A DNA stretch of 64,000 bases, taken from assembly GCA_964030475.1 (NCBI GenBank), contig CAXIPT010000028.1:186001-250000 (forward strand), in the 5' to 3' direction. Under the pieces are notes generated by a model. That model saw only the letters and a list, made by a program, of their open reading frames with translations, was not told the DNA's origin and made no database searches. This DNA comes from Tethya wilhelma (lineage: Eukaryota; Porifera; Demospongiae; Tethyida; Tethyidae). This document shows positions 52,953-64,000 of this stretch, piece by piece; within the stretch, counting starts at the first letter, position 1; the number at the start of each line of letters is the position of its first letter. The position numbers were made by a program, and so were the translations under genes.

Positions 52953-55900
52953 ATGACAAGTAGTGAAGAAGTTATACTGGACAATTTACTCCCTGATTTC
53001 CAGAAGGAGTTGAGCATAAATGAGCTCAAACCCTATCTCAAACTGACGTGCTCATTGACTGATGAAGAATGTGAAGAGCTGACAGAGAATGAAAATTTGA
53101 CTGAAGAAGAGGCAGCACAAAGGCTCACTTCTATCCTCAAAGAGAAGGGCCCTCATTGCTGTGCACGGATCATGCTCAATGCACTTCGACAGTCAGTAGA
53201 ATCTAGCAAGTCAACAAGCTTAAGTACATATGGTCACTTGGAACTGATCAGGAAGCTGGAGTGGGAATTGAACTATACAGAAGAATCCACCACGGGTAAT
53301 GGACCATATCACACACAGGGACCAGGTAAGTCAATAATGGATCGCCCAAATTAAGTTTGAAACAATAGTTTACATGCATGCTTTAATTATTGTCACATTT
53401 AGCTATTGAGATTAACCACACATCCTTTCAATAGCATTATAGCAATGCCAAGACAAGTGAGGGAATTATTAAAGTTGTTATAACTACATATTGTTCGTGT
53501 GCATAGATGCGTGTAATCTCACATGCATGTATGACATTGCTGTTCTATCAAGCGTGTCATCACTAAAGGGAGTACCAATTGTAGCTCAACCACACTCATG
53601 TACATGCAACATTCAAGCAATTGTGACATTAAACAGTCTCCATACTAACTAATTGTCTTCCTATAGGATCCATCTGTAGCTAGGTTACCATGTGTAATTG
53701 CGGAAGGGATGCATTGCAAACATACACTAGGGCCGTTGGTTGCAGGGTGGGGAGCAGCTGGCATGTGTTTTGTTTAGTATACTCAGAGCCCACAGTCTCT
53801 GTGAGTTTATTGATTGCTCCGGAGAAAGCCAAGTCTTTTAATTGCCACAGAGTTACATATAATTGTTTGTCAAGAGTTTATTAAGACAGCTCTCTGTGTA
53901 TACACATACTGTTCAAGTGCAGCTGCTCTGGCTTACATTGATGTAAACTGCATGTACATGTGTTAGCGTTAGCCTTTGAGACTGGAAGTGACATGCCAAA
54001 CTTAAAGTATGCAATCTTTGTTCATGTTTTGACAGTCACAAATCACATTAGGTTTAGTAATTTCATTTGAAATTCTATATCTATATATTTTTGTAATGAC
54101 AACACACTTGCATAATGTCACAGATTTGTGTGGCTGACATCCATAGTATGTTGCGTCTATTTGTGTAATATGACCGTAAAGAACTCTAATGAGCTTTTGA
54201 ATAGTCAACATCGTACCTACCCGCTAGGCAAAGCCAAATTCCATGTCTCACTTATGTAGTTCCAATATCTAAAATAGCTTTGGAAATTTAATTCACCACA
54301 ACAAAGAGGTTGCCATGGTTAAATGACATCACTACTACTCACTGACATAAACTATAATAGCATCAGGAAAGAGACTCACGCAGTTTTTAAACTAATCCTA
54401 TTTCAGTGATTTGTGATTTTGTGCCAAGAACATAACGCTATTAGTAAAGAATATACTAATATTATATTCTCCAGATTCTACTGATTCCAAGGATAGCACA
54501 ACTGATGTTGTGAATATAGATGCTCCATTCTTCCCTACTGCTGTTCCTGACAGTCCATTTGTGATAATGCAATTCGGTGCATCAGCAAGCCAACATGGCC
54601 AACTCAATCCACTTAGTTGGCACAGTCATTTCTCCAAACTGTCACAAAGGCCTCCAGCATCCAGAGTCAGTCATGCAAACATGTCTGTTGTGATTTCTAT
54701 CGGTCCATCAAAGGAGCCTGTCCCATTGGTAAGGTATCACTATCTCAATCCAAGTCAAGTACAGAGCAGTATGGACTTCAGTAGTGATCTAATAGGAGAA
54801 TCAAAAGCAATACAGAAGGGATTTGCTGAGTTTGTCCTACAAGTTTGCAGCCTCTTGGAAAAGTCCCCCGATGTTGATGTTGAGAAAGTACGCCTGTCGC
54901 TCTCCTACCGAAGCTGTGAAACACAACCTCCTATTGAAATATATGCACCATCTAGTGCTGTTACAAAAGCCAAGACCATCCCTGGATTGCTCACTGCTCT
55001 CAGCCGACAAGCATCTTGGTTCAATTATGAGTTAATCTCATACATGGCTCAGGAGTTTTGTGGAGATCAGGGGCAAAAATTAGTTGACATTTATGAACAG
55101 CAACTGAGAAGTTTCTTTCATAAGCTAGTCTTGCACTGTCCACCATTTGTAAATGGAGATCAAAAGATCCTGGAAGGATTTGAGACAGTGGAGATGAAAG
55201 TCAACTGGAATTTGCAAGCCAGCATGTTGCAGGAAGTGGCGATATTCAAGGGTACAGTGAGCAAGCTGTTGGGACTTAGCTCTAGGTTTTTGGTACTGAA
55301 ATCTATTGGAGAGCATCAGTTCCAACTATCATGGGCAATTCCATCTGTAGCTGCTCATCATGTTGTCAGTCAAGCATCACTTAAACCTGAAGCCTTTGTA
55401 AAAGAAAATGTTGACTCAGTCCACATTGCAGACAACTATATTGACTTCAAGGTATGCATTTATGGCTGAAATACAACGTAATTTGTAGAAGCTACACAAT
55501 ACATAAAAACATTCATTAAAGTTTACAGAACAATTGCTTACTTGAATGAAATAGTTGCGATTCCACAGTGTTTCTTCCCCCATTCTTAATGAGCAATAAC
55601 ATCAACTATGTGCTGCATTGCATGCATCAATATAGTCCATAATGTCAATCTTTGTAACATATCACTATTTCTGTGTGCATGCTTATAGGTTACAACTGAC
55701 CGACTCACCTCAAGTCCAGCTGCAGCTAGGTCGAGTCATGGATACATCTTTAAAACAGCTGCAGAAACAAGGTTTGTATCAATACACTCTTGATCAATAT
55801 TGTATAACAATGTCTGTATCCTAAAAGCCATATTTCATATATACGTATCAATGCTCTTAATTGTACAGGAGCAGTAGGCGGTGTAGTACACCAGATGATA

Positions 55901-57675
55901 TTGATACACCTCTACCCTGTTCTCCTAATAAACACTCATGTGGTCAAGAGATATCACCAGCGTTTCCCAACCTCACCCCTACACATGCTCCTAGTACTTC
56001 TCCTTCTACTTCACTTCGAGTCACCCCGCCAAACCACTCCAGACTCCAATCACTAGTGTCTCCAATGGCAGCGAATGCTCCTCAGTCTGCAGAGAGTGCC
56101 AGTGCTTTCATTCTTCCGATCATGGATGAGACAGGAGCGATGATAGTTGCTGCAAATGAAGCAAAAAGGAGGAGATCTAGACGAAAAACATCAAAGCAAA
56201 TTGTCCACTGGGAAGACGACATTGGAAGCAAGGCCACCGACCAGAGTCAGCCTCCTTACACTCCCACTTCACAACCTCCTCTCACAACATTGCCTACAGT
56301 GTCTGAAGAGAAGAGGACAAAGAAACCTCACCAGTTTCGACAGTTTCAAAGTGATTCAATCATACAATCTCCATCTGACTACCCTTCTGTTGGTCCACAT
56401 CACAGTCATGGTATAAACTCTGGAAATCATGGGAAAGTGTCTGTGATAACGCTCCCAGAACCATTAGGGATTCTAGCAAAGCCAAAAAATCCTGGCCTAC
56501 TGTGGAGAATACTAGGAAGAGCAAGTCCGACTATACCTGCTAGTGTACATATTGCAGCAATTCAAGCCACAAATTACATACACAGTGATAGTGAGCTCAA
56601 AATCAGAAAGGGACAACAATTGAAGGCACTCTATCATGTGGACGAAAGGGTTCTTGTTGAAACGCAGTTAGGTAGACATGGTTTCATACCATACTCTGTC
56701 TGTCGACTTTCACGAAAGTATTATGGACCAACCTCAAAACTGCTTCAACTCTCCTACTCTCAACTGTCGCCCGAAAACCTAGATCCGTTGCTAAAGAGTC
56801 ACCAGATTGATACGAATGACAAGGCTATTGAGATGGTCGCTATCAAAGATCACAGAGGGCTTACTTCTGAAGAGCTCTCTGTTTTTAATGGAGACAAATT
56901 GCACGTCCTGTACTGTGACAATTCCTGGGTATACGCAGTAAGAGATGACTACAAAGCAGGTATGCTTCCACGCGGTGTCTGTAGACTCCCCCAGAACGCA
57001 CATAAATATCTACATAGCACTCAGTCACAAGACAATGTTACCACTAGTAGTACCCCTCCACCACAGCAACATTCAAATGATAAGAGAGACTCTCAAACTT
57101 CACCGTACACCAGTAGAATACCACAACAAAAACAACAAAGACAACAACAACAACAACAACAATCTCAATCTGAGGATAGAGTTGGTAAAATTGTAAGCAT
57201 AATACGTAGCTATGTCCCAAAGTCTACTCCGAACCCCTTCACAATCAGGAAAGGACTGAGGGTTAAAGTTCTTCACGAAAGTGGACAGCAACTTTATGTG
57301 GTAACTAAATCTGGTGTGTCATTTTGGATCCCAGCCTGCTATGTCCGAATTGCTCGCAAAAATTCTGACCCCGATGGATTTTTAGTTAGCTCATTCTTAC
57401 AAGCATCCTCAAAAGGTTCGTATTCTACTTTGACTATGCCTCATCCACATCACGGCTCACCTTCAAGAAAAAGAGGATTTAGTTCTCATATTAATACCTA
57501 CGATCAAGGATTATCAAAGAGTTCGATTCTATTCAACAGCTACTCCTCGTCTCAACCATACAGCCCCAGTATAACCACACCTTTACCAATGTCACAGAGA
57601 CACTTTACCTTCTCCCAACCAAATTATCACTATCATCGTCAGCCCAAAAAGACTGTGTCGGAATCAATACTCTAA
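52953..57675 (+). CDS. CARD-like / unknown domain / triple-SH3 adaptor protein
   Basis: Exons 52953-53325, about 54475-55451, 55689-55772 and 55870-57675 join in frame to roughly 1080 residues. The first exon is a helical death-fold domain, CARD-like (ILDNLLPDFQKELSINELKP ... LTDEECEEL ... GPHCCARIMLNALRQS). Exon 2 carries a domain of about 140 residues (PGLLTALSRQASWFNYELIS ... FVNGDQK ... FQLSWAIPS) that I have seen only in outline in uncharacterised marine invertebrate proteins. The last exon holds a disordered Ser/Pro region and three SH3-like modules near 56542-56735 (HIAAIQATNYIHSDSELKIR), 56818-57000 (MVAIKDHRGLTSEELSVFNG) and 57178-57360 (KIVSIIRSYVPKSTPNPFTI). A polyglutamine tract lies near 57130-57165. 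The architecture suggests a scaffold linking a death-fold complex to proline-rich ligands; the function is unknown. Confidence 0.75.
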
Positions 57676-58224
57676 TAATGTCACCTAGCTACAAGCTAAG
57701 GATATAGTCAATGTGATAGAATTCCATGGTAACATAATGAATTGATTGGTCAGTAATTAGGGTGTTGCCATAACTATTAATATATATCTCTATTGATACA
57801 TGCATACATGTACACAAACGTATTATGACTACAATGTCATGTCATGCAGCTGTCTTGAATTAAATGTACACTATAGTTATTGTTATTTTATAGATTTTAT
57901 ATATAATAATGCACACTAACTCATGCATGCAATTGCAAATTCTCATTTAATTATTGATCATATCCAATAACTATACACGTGACATGAATCATTGGCGCAT
58001 AATTGCATGCAAGTTGAATTGTACACACATTATTAAAGGTTATTAATTTTATTGACTAGAATAATACATTAGGCATTACATAATTATGACAGTGTTAATA
58101 ATTATTGTTGCAGGTGTATATGCAGCTATTGTGTAAAAATTACAGGATGATTATAAATAAAAAATCAATGAAACAAATTTTTATAATAATAATTATTGAT
58201 TGTTACTACGCAGCATGCTATAAA
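57676..58224. other. Convergent 3' spacer between the CARD-SH3 gene and the adhesion GPCR
   Basis: Very AT-rich, with TATA/TAAT simple-sequence patches and repeated TGCATGCA words. No coding signal is seen. It holds the 3' ends of two convergent genes. Confidence 0.4.
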
Positions 58225-61200
58225 TTATAAATGTGAAAATTCTTCCTCTTCTTCATCAGTCAGCACTTCGATTTGTGTGAGTTGGGTATCATCCATCTGC
58301 ATATCAGGAGCAAAATCATCCGAAGAGGAAGAATCTGTACGATGATGTGCTGATCCATTCATTTGAGGTTTCTTCCCTAGCCGGAACAAGATATGAGGTG
58401 GCAACTGTGAGTCATTTGAGATAATAAGATCTGTTGCAGTTCCATTTTGTTGAACGAGATCTGTCTTTGATGTGTGACCGTTCTCAACAACAAAAGTGCT
58501 TTCTTCTTCAGCAATGCTCATCAGAGTGGGATCTGCAAAGCTGACGTTTGGAGATAAGCTGGTAAGTGGGGCTTTACTGTCATATGTGCTACTGTCCAGT
58601 TCAAATGAGTCATCCTTAGGTAGTAGTCCAACTGATCGCCGTATGGTGTTACTCTGTGCTGCACGACTCGTCATGTAAGTATTTTTTGTTCTGTTAGGAT
58701 TGCCACTAGATCGCGAAGGCAATGAGGTGACTTTCTTCTTCTTACTGTTACGATAACAAGATAATAAGTTTTTCCATTCTTCACGGGCTTCTGTGCTCAT
58801 CACACAGAAGAATAGAAACAAGACAAAGCCTTGAAATGAGGTAAGGATGACAAAAAACCACTGAAAAACTTCAGATGCTCTGTCGACGCTAAGTGCTGCA
58901 AATGCCCAGCTTAAACCAAACACAAACATCACACAGATTATGCTGGCCCCAGCTCTGATTGTCCCTTGAATGACCTCCTTCCTCTTTGTGGAGTTCTTTT
59001 TCAGCTTTCTTCGTGTGTGAGTAACAAGCACACTAACAACCATTACAAAGATGACAGCATTGAAGATAACAACAGCAATGATTGGTCCCAGAAATAGTCC
59101 AATCTGTAATCCAATATGGCTGAGAAAACAGCTGGAAAACAAAAAAGCTAGTGTCACAAATATCCATAAACATAACACAAAAGCATTATTACGATTATAC
59201 ACTTACTAGGCACGAGTTTCTTCATACAGTACCATATAATTGTTTCCAGTAGCAAGTGTTGTTAGACCAATGATAGGGAATAATATCGGAACACCTAAAA
59301 CAGATCAAAAACAGACATGTGAAAAGAAAGAATTATGTTAATCAAACAACACTCAAACAAAAAATATTGTAAACTAAAGCTTAAATCACTGGACATTAAA
59401 CATGAGAGACTTACCCCAGCATATCAAGGAGATAACTGTAATAAATGTTGTTGAAATTCTTCCAAAAACTATGATAAGTTTCTTGAACATGAGCACAGCT
59501 TCAGCTCCCATCCAGAACACAGAGGCCAGGGTGAAGTAGAGAATAAGACATGAGACAAACGTGCAAGCTATCTCATTTTCTGTTCTGTCCAACCCAACAA
59601 GGAAGATGAAGAGCATTCCAATCATAGCAATGCAGAGCTGAGCATGGAACTTGCTGGCATCATGTTGACGGATTTTCCTATATCAATAAAATTTACCACT
59701 AGAATGTTCAATGACATTATGCGTGGATATCTTACTTGAAGATCAACATTGTGAGCAGTGTGATGACAAGACTGACAATAGAAATGACTCCACCAGCAAT
59801 GGTGATAGATTTCAGTGCAATTTGAACAGCTCGGCTTGGTTCACGAGCATTGATATTCTGGGAATTTTCAGAACAAATCACTTTCAATTCTTTTTATATA
59901 CAATATTGTAGTCATTCACACTCGACTTACCACTAGTGCAGCAAAGTTAGTGAGATGGTCGCATTCACACACAATTTCACCACTCTCCTCATCCATGGAT
60001 TTCAGCTCACATCCTTTGCTTGTCCAATTTCCTCGGCCGTCTGGATGTAGGGTGACAAGTGTGACAATTAGTGATTGTTGCTATTCAACATTTCAAACAT
60101 TGTTACCTTTAGTGCCATTAAAGTCCCACGATACACAGATAGGATCAGACCAATTCTAAAATGAATGGTATACCAGCAATGGAATTTGTCATGAGAAGTT
60201 ATTTCACTCAAATGCATGATATTGTACATTCACTTACCATTCCATCTTGAGCTCTAAAACTTTGCAAAGTGATTTGGACCTTTTCAGTCAAATTGTTGAC
60301 TTTTTTACCAGGAATTGTAAACCCAAGTACAGCTGAATCAGCCACATACTCTGATTCATTAGCCAGTGTAGATGGAGGGGGAGAGAGTGGAAAGAGGATT
60401 GGTGATGGGTAGGAGGTGAATACAAGTCCAATTTCTGACTCTCCACTGATATTGAACACTTCTGGTGGAATTGAGATGGAAATGTTCACAGGAATGACAG
60501 TACTGTTATCATCATCTTCCATTTGTGGCATTTGGGTGGTTGTGACATTTGAAGAATTTTCTAATGATAGAACTGCAATTGAGTAGTATAGTGATTGGTG
60601 GATTTATGGGTGCAACTTGATTAATGTACAAACCATAGGTATAACTTCAAAATAGCCTGGCCCAAAAATGGAGGAACTGAATACCGTATACCGCTTAATT
60701 TTCGAGGTTACTTAATTTTCGCGGATTGTGCTATTGCAAATTTTCGTTGAATAAGTTTCGCAGATTGATATCATTCGTGTGCGCATGCATATGAATACGT
60801 AATTTTTCGTTGAACAATTTTCGCGGATAACGTTCGATCCGCGAAAACCGCGAAAGTTAAGTACCACGAAAATTAAGCGGTATACGGTATTGAGTTTACC
60901 TGGTATTGGAGGTGGTTCAAACGTTCTACCAAACATTAGTTCCATTAGAATGCCCTAATCATGAGCATAAGATATTGTACAGTACTTAAGTGTCATTATA
61001 ATTATAGAATCTATTGCATGACAAAATAATATTGTAGTTCACTTACTCTCTGTGCTTGGAGAGCCAGTCCTTCTTCTCTGACAGTGAGATTATCAAAGTT
61101 CTGTTGATCAGCTAGGTTGCTTGCAATTGCTTCAAATGACTCAACAAGACTGGGGAAAAAACAAACAAACAAACAAACAAACAAACAAACAAACAAACAA

Positions 61201-64000
61201 AAAAACAACAACAACAAAGAACAAATAAAAACAATCAAGGAAATAATCCAAATTCCTTAGTGACTGACTAATTTAAACTTACTTTGATGAGCGCTCACGA
61301 ACAACTTCTGGAGGCCAGTCAGATATCCCACTCAGCACATTCACAGTGTTCTTTGTAAACTATATTAGTATAAGTAAAAGTCACAGGATGAATCCAGATT
61401 TTGTACGTCTAACTTACACTTTCACTGATGTTTACTCGTCCAGCTTGTACCAAGTCATTCACACTCTCAAACACATCTGCAATGATATCCAAATTGTCTG
61501 TTGACCGTTCATCATCTTCATCTAAATCAGACACAATGCTGACAATGACATCACCAACTTCATCAACTCTTTCAGGTTCAAGCTCAGATATTGTCTGTAA
61601 AACAAGAGATTTAATTAAGTTAATAATTATGTTGCACCTAGATGTCAACTCCAGATCCATCTTTGATACATACCTTTGCAAGATTTCTCAGCTCTGCTGT
61701 GGTTTTGGTGACACATTCCAACCCATCATATGGGAGGCTGGTATTAGTAGGATGTAACCACTGTCGATGCTTAAAACATTTTCTTCTTGCCATTCCTTCA
61801 TCACCTTGTGGCTCATAAAAACATTCACGTTCTTGTGTATATCCTACCATGGTTTCATTCCAGAAGTACACCCCTCGATCACCAGGTGATGTAAATATGT
61901 CATAATCACAAAATCCAGATTCTATGGACAAAAAGAGACAGAACTAATAAAGCAGACTAGTCTTCTATGTTGTTATTCTAGTTAATACAGAAACAAAGTA
62001 CCTGAAAAGACCACCTCCATTTCAATGACCATGTCAGCTGCAGCTGCTGGCAGACTACCAGTGAACATCATCATAGCCATTTCAATCTTCATTGGTTGTA
62101 CATTGTCAATACTGCATTCAATTCGTTGCCAGCCATTCATCAAATCTCTAGGACGACTGAAGATGAAAAGACCAAAATTTAATGCTTAATAAGTCCACCT
62201 ATGTACAAACATACTTTGGTACAGTAGAACAGTTTACAGCTACTGTTCGGAGCTGTTCATCTGTTAGCATGTTGCTTAATGTATCAAGTAATGCAGTCTC
62301 AAAAATTGCAGTCACAAAATCATCTGAATTTAGAAACAAAGGATCCATGTCGAAGTTCTCGAACAATTCTGTTGAGAACCTGATGTAACGTCTTGTAGTT
62401 TGGCTGGGTTCTGACAACAATAACAGAAACTATAATAACTATTGCTCTATTCCTTTTTATATAACACTACTTAATTTAGTATTCTTACCTGATAGTGTAA
62501 TATGAACATCAATGCTTCTGTTTACATTTTCATTTTTAGCCAAACACTTATATGAGCCACTAGCTACTGCTCCAATACCAACAGCTGCTCCGAGAGTGTC
62601 CACATCTCTTGTTCCTAGAATGACTGCACTTTCATTCAGTCTGTAGGCATATAACTGCCCAGCAATTTCATCTGGTACCATCACTTGAGCTGTAGCAGTA
62701 GGTTCAATTCCAGAGCCAGAAGCTGACTCAACGATATCAGACACATCCACAATAGTTGTTCTGTTGATTTCTACCACAGCAACGAAGCTGTTATCATCTA
62801 ACAAGACAAACAATACAGTTTTACTGAGACAGTGTCATAGTGATATGCACATGCATCAGACAACCTTTACCTTCACTGTCAACTATAAACCAGGTCACCT
62901 CTCCTCTAAACTCTCCAGTGGACTCACAGAGGAGTTCAAATCTGCGGCCAGCATTCACTTCATAATCAGAAATTGTACTGTTTTGATATGAAGATTGGGC
63001 TATGCTAGGTGGAACACCAACAGCAATCTCTGGTTCTCCAGCTGTCCATGTTAACAGGCGGAAATTAAGGAAGAACAAATAAACAATTAATTACTATTAA
63101 CTTACGTGTGCACTTAGTTCGGGCTTCATTTGGAACAAAACCTAAATCACACTCTGTTGGTTGTGTGTTCTGTAGTGAGATAAATTTAGATTTAATAAAT
63201 TAAAATATCTTTTCATGCTGAAAATAATGATACCAGGTCTGGTCCATACTAATATATTTTTTGTATATACTAATAATTATGGCCAAACTTTGAGCAAAAA
63301 GCTTATTTTAGGAAATAAATTTGTAATGTCATTGCATTTGGCATAATTCAAATGACTATACTACCAACATACCACAAAAACTCCAAATGTGCTGAGATGG
63401 TTACATTTGCAGACAACGGTGGTCACATCTCTGTCTGTCACATTACACCCTGCACCATTCCAGTCTCCTTTGCCCCCTGCAGCACTTTGGTCCCAGAAGA
63501 CACACTGTACTGGCTGATCAATAAGCATTACTTCAGAATTCAGCTGTAAAACAATGGTGATTTCAACATCATCAAATGTCAGGTTTTCATGGAGAATTGT
63601 AGCAGCTGCAAGTGTAGAGGCCACAGCAAACGTCTCATAGGAAATGTTGGGATTGGTGAACAACATGGAGTCTTCTGGCAGAGGGAAGAGGACAGAGGAG
63701 TCATACATGCCAAAGAGAACGCCAACATCATCTTCATTGAAGCTTGTCTTGTTGAACAGTTCAGGAGGTAGCACAATAGAGACCAATCCATTATTGAATG
63801 CTTCAGTGGTAGGGTCTCCTGCTGGGTCAATGGAGGTGCTACCTGAATCTAAATCAAGGGAGAGAAAGGGTAAATAATTATTAATTGTGCAGTTTTAATG
63901 TAGTTTACCTGAGTTGATACTTGTGATAGTATACTTGGCTCCAAACTGTTTTAATACATCAACACGTTCCTATAGTGTCAAACAAGCATCATAATGTTCA
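58225..64000 (-). CDS. Adhesion GPCR with two GAIN-GPS modules, 5'-partial
   Basis: A class B2 receptor. From the left edge of the gene: a cytoplasmic tail and TM4-7 (59131-58225, with CVMFVFGLSWAFAALSVDRA), TM2-3 exons near 59680-59207, and a TM1 exon near 59860-59735. A second GPS follows near 60156-59932 (CECDHLTNFAALV, cleavage form HLT), with GAIN exons up to about 61600. Then come a hormone-receptor-like domain near 61920-61680 (YFWNETMVGY ... RRKCFKHRQW), a SEA-like region near 62420-62000, and an Ig-like domain near 63040-62490 (FELLCESTGEFRGEVTWFIV to GSYKCLAKNE). A Cys linker near 63170-63104 precedes another GAIN-GPS near 63850-63373 (CKCNHLSTFGVFV, cleavage form HLS). Exon phases allow joining of both modules. 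The N-terminus lies beyond 64000. The ligand is unknown. Confidence 0.85.
60682..60889. mobile_element. MITE-like palindrome with TACCGTATACCGCTTAATTT ends
   Basis: The left end TACCGTATACCGCTTAATTT then TCG pairs with the right end CGAAAATTAAGCGGTATACG then GTA. The interior repeats TTTTCGCGG in both orientations. It lies in an adhesion-GPCR intron. The ends share TACCGTATA with the other family but the interior differs. Confidence 0.75.
61161..61203. repeat. (CAAA)n simple repeat
   Basis: About ten CAAA units in an adhesion-GPCR intron beside a splice site of the minus-strand gene. Confidence 0.95.

Noticed and set aside
53690..53884. 64-codon ORF in the first intron of the CARD-SH3 gene
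   Set aside because: No splice or family support; intronic.
58225..59202. Idea that the 7TM segment is a separate receptor from the upstream GAIN-GPS region
   Set aside because: The second GPS exon joins directly to the TM1 exon in the normal adhesion-GPCR order, so one gene is simpler.
1..64000. CRISPR arrays, bacterial operons, ribosomal or tRNA genes
   Set aside because: None seen: no regularly spaced repeats with unique spacers, and all genes are spliced animal-type genes. I did not run a tRNA scan, so a diverged tRNA could be missed.

Overview
The window looks like a piece of a demosponge nuclear genome, most like Amphimedon in style. It is AT-rich, its introns are mostly 50-300 bp, its genes are closely packed on both strands, and its gene content is clearly animal: FOCAD, CCDC25, SMPD4, SLC9B, LITAF-domain proteins, ankyrin-PNPLA phospholipases, a CARD/SH3 adaptor and an adhesion GPCR. 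The species is an inference. There are two assembly gaps, 22 N at 2223-2244 and one N at 14513.

Layout. 311-8110 (+) is the bulk of a focadhesin gene, cut at its 5' end. 8575-13501 (+) holds three intronless carboxypeptidase Q genes in tandem and a decayed fourth fragment. The middle gene is a crossover chimera and the third has lost catalytic residues. 14167-16734 (+) is CCDC25. 17164-25346 (-) holds four LITAF-like membrane genes and a broken fifth. That pseudogene is split by a 1.64-kb mobile-element-like insertion with its own ORF. An unknown gene follows at 25694-26203 (+). SMPD4 occupies 27181-32955 (-). Two more LITAF-like genes lie at 33279-36297 (+). 36649-39830 (+) is an SLC9B-type Na+/H+ antiporter. 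40143-52179 (+) holds three consecutive ankyrin-PNPLA (iPLA2-like) genes, the middle one with an exact 834-bp internal tandem duplication. 52953-57675 (+) is a CARD / unknown domain / three-SH3 protein. 58225-64000 (-) is an adhesion GPCR with two GAIN-GPS modules, cut at its 5' end.

The main theme is local duplication followed by change at key residues. The six LITAF-like genes keep the membrane segment and the C-terminal G-x-(Y/H)-(K/R)-R signature but lose all or half of the zinc-binding cysteines. One CPQ copy has lost its metal-bridging aspartates and catalytic base. The SLC9B protein has DV where the family has DD. Palindromic MITE-like repeats of several families sit in introns and intergenic spaces throughout.

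The genes do not form a single pathway. The LITAF family (endosomal membrane adaptors in other animals), SMPD4, the PNPLA trio and SLC9B all concern membranes or lipids. I infer shared history by duplication rather than co-regulation, except for two head-to-head gene pairs that may share promoters.
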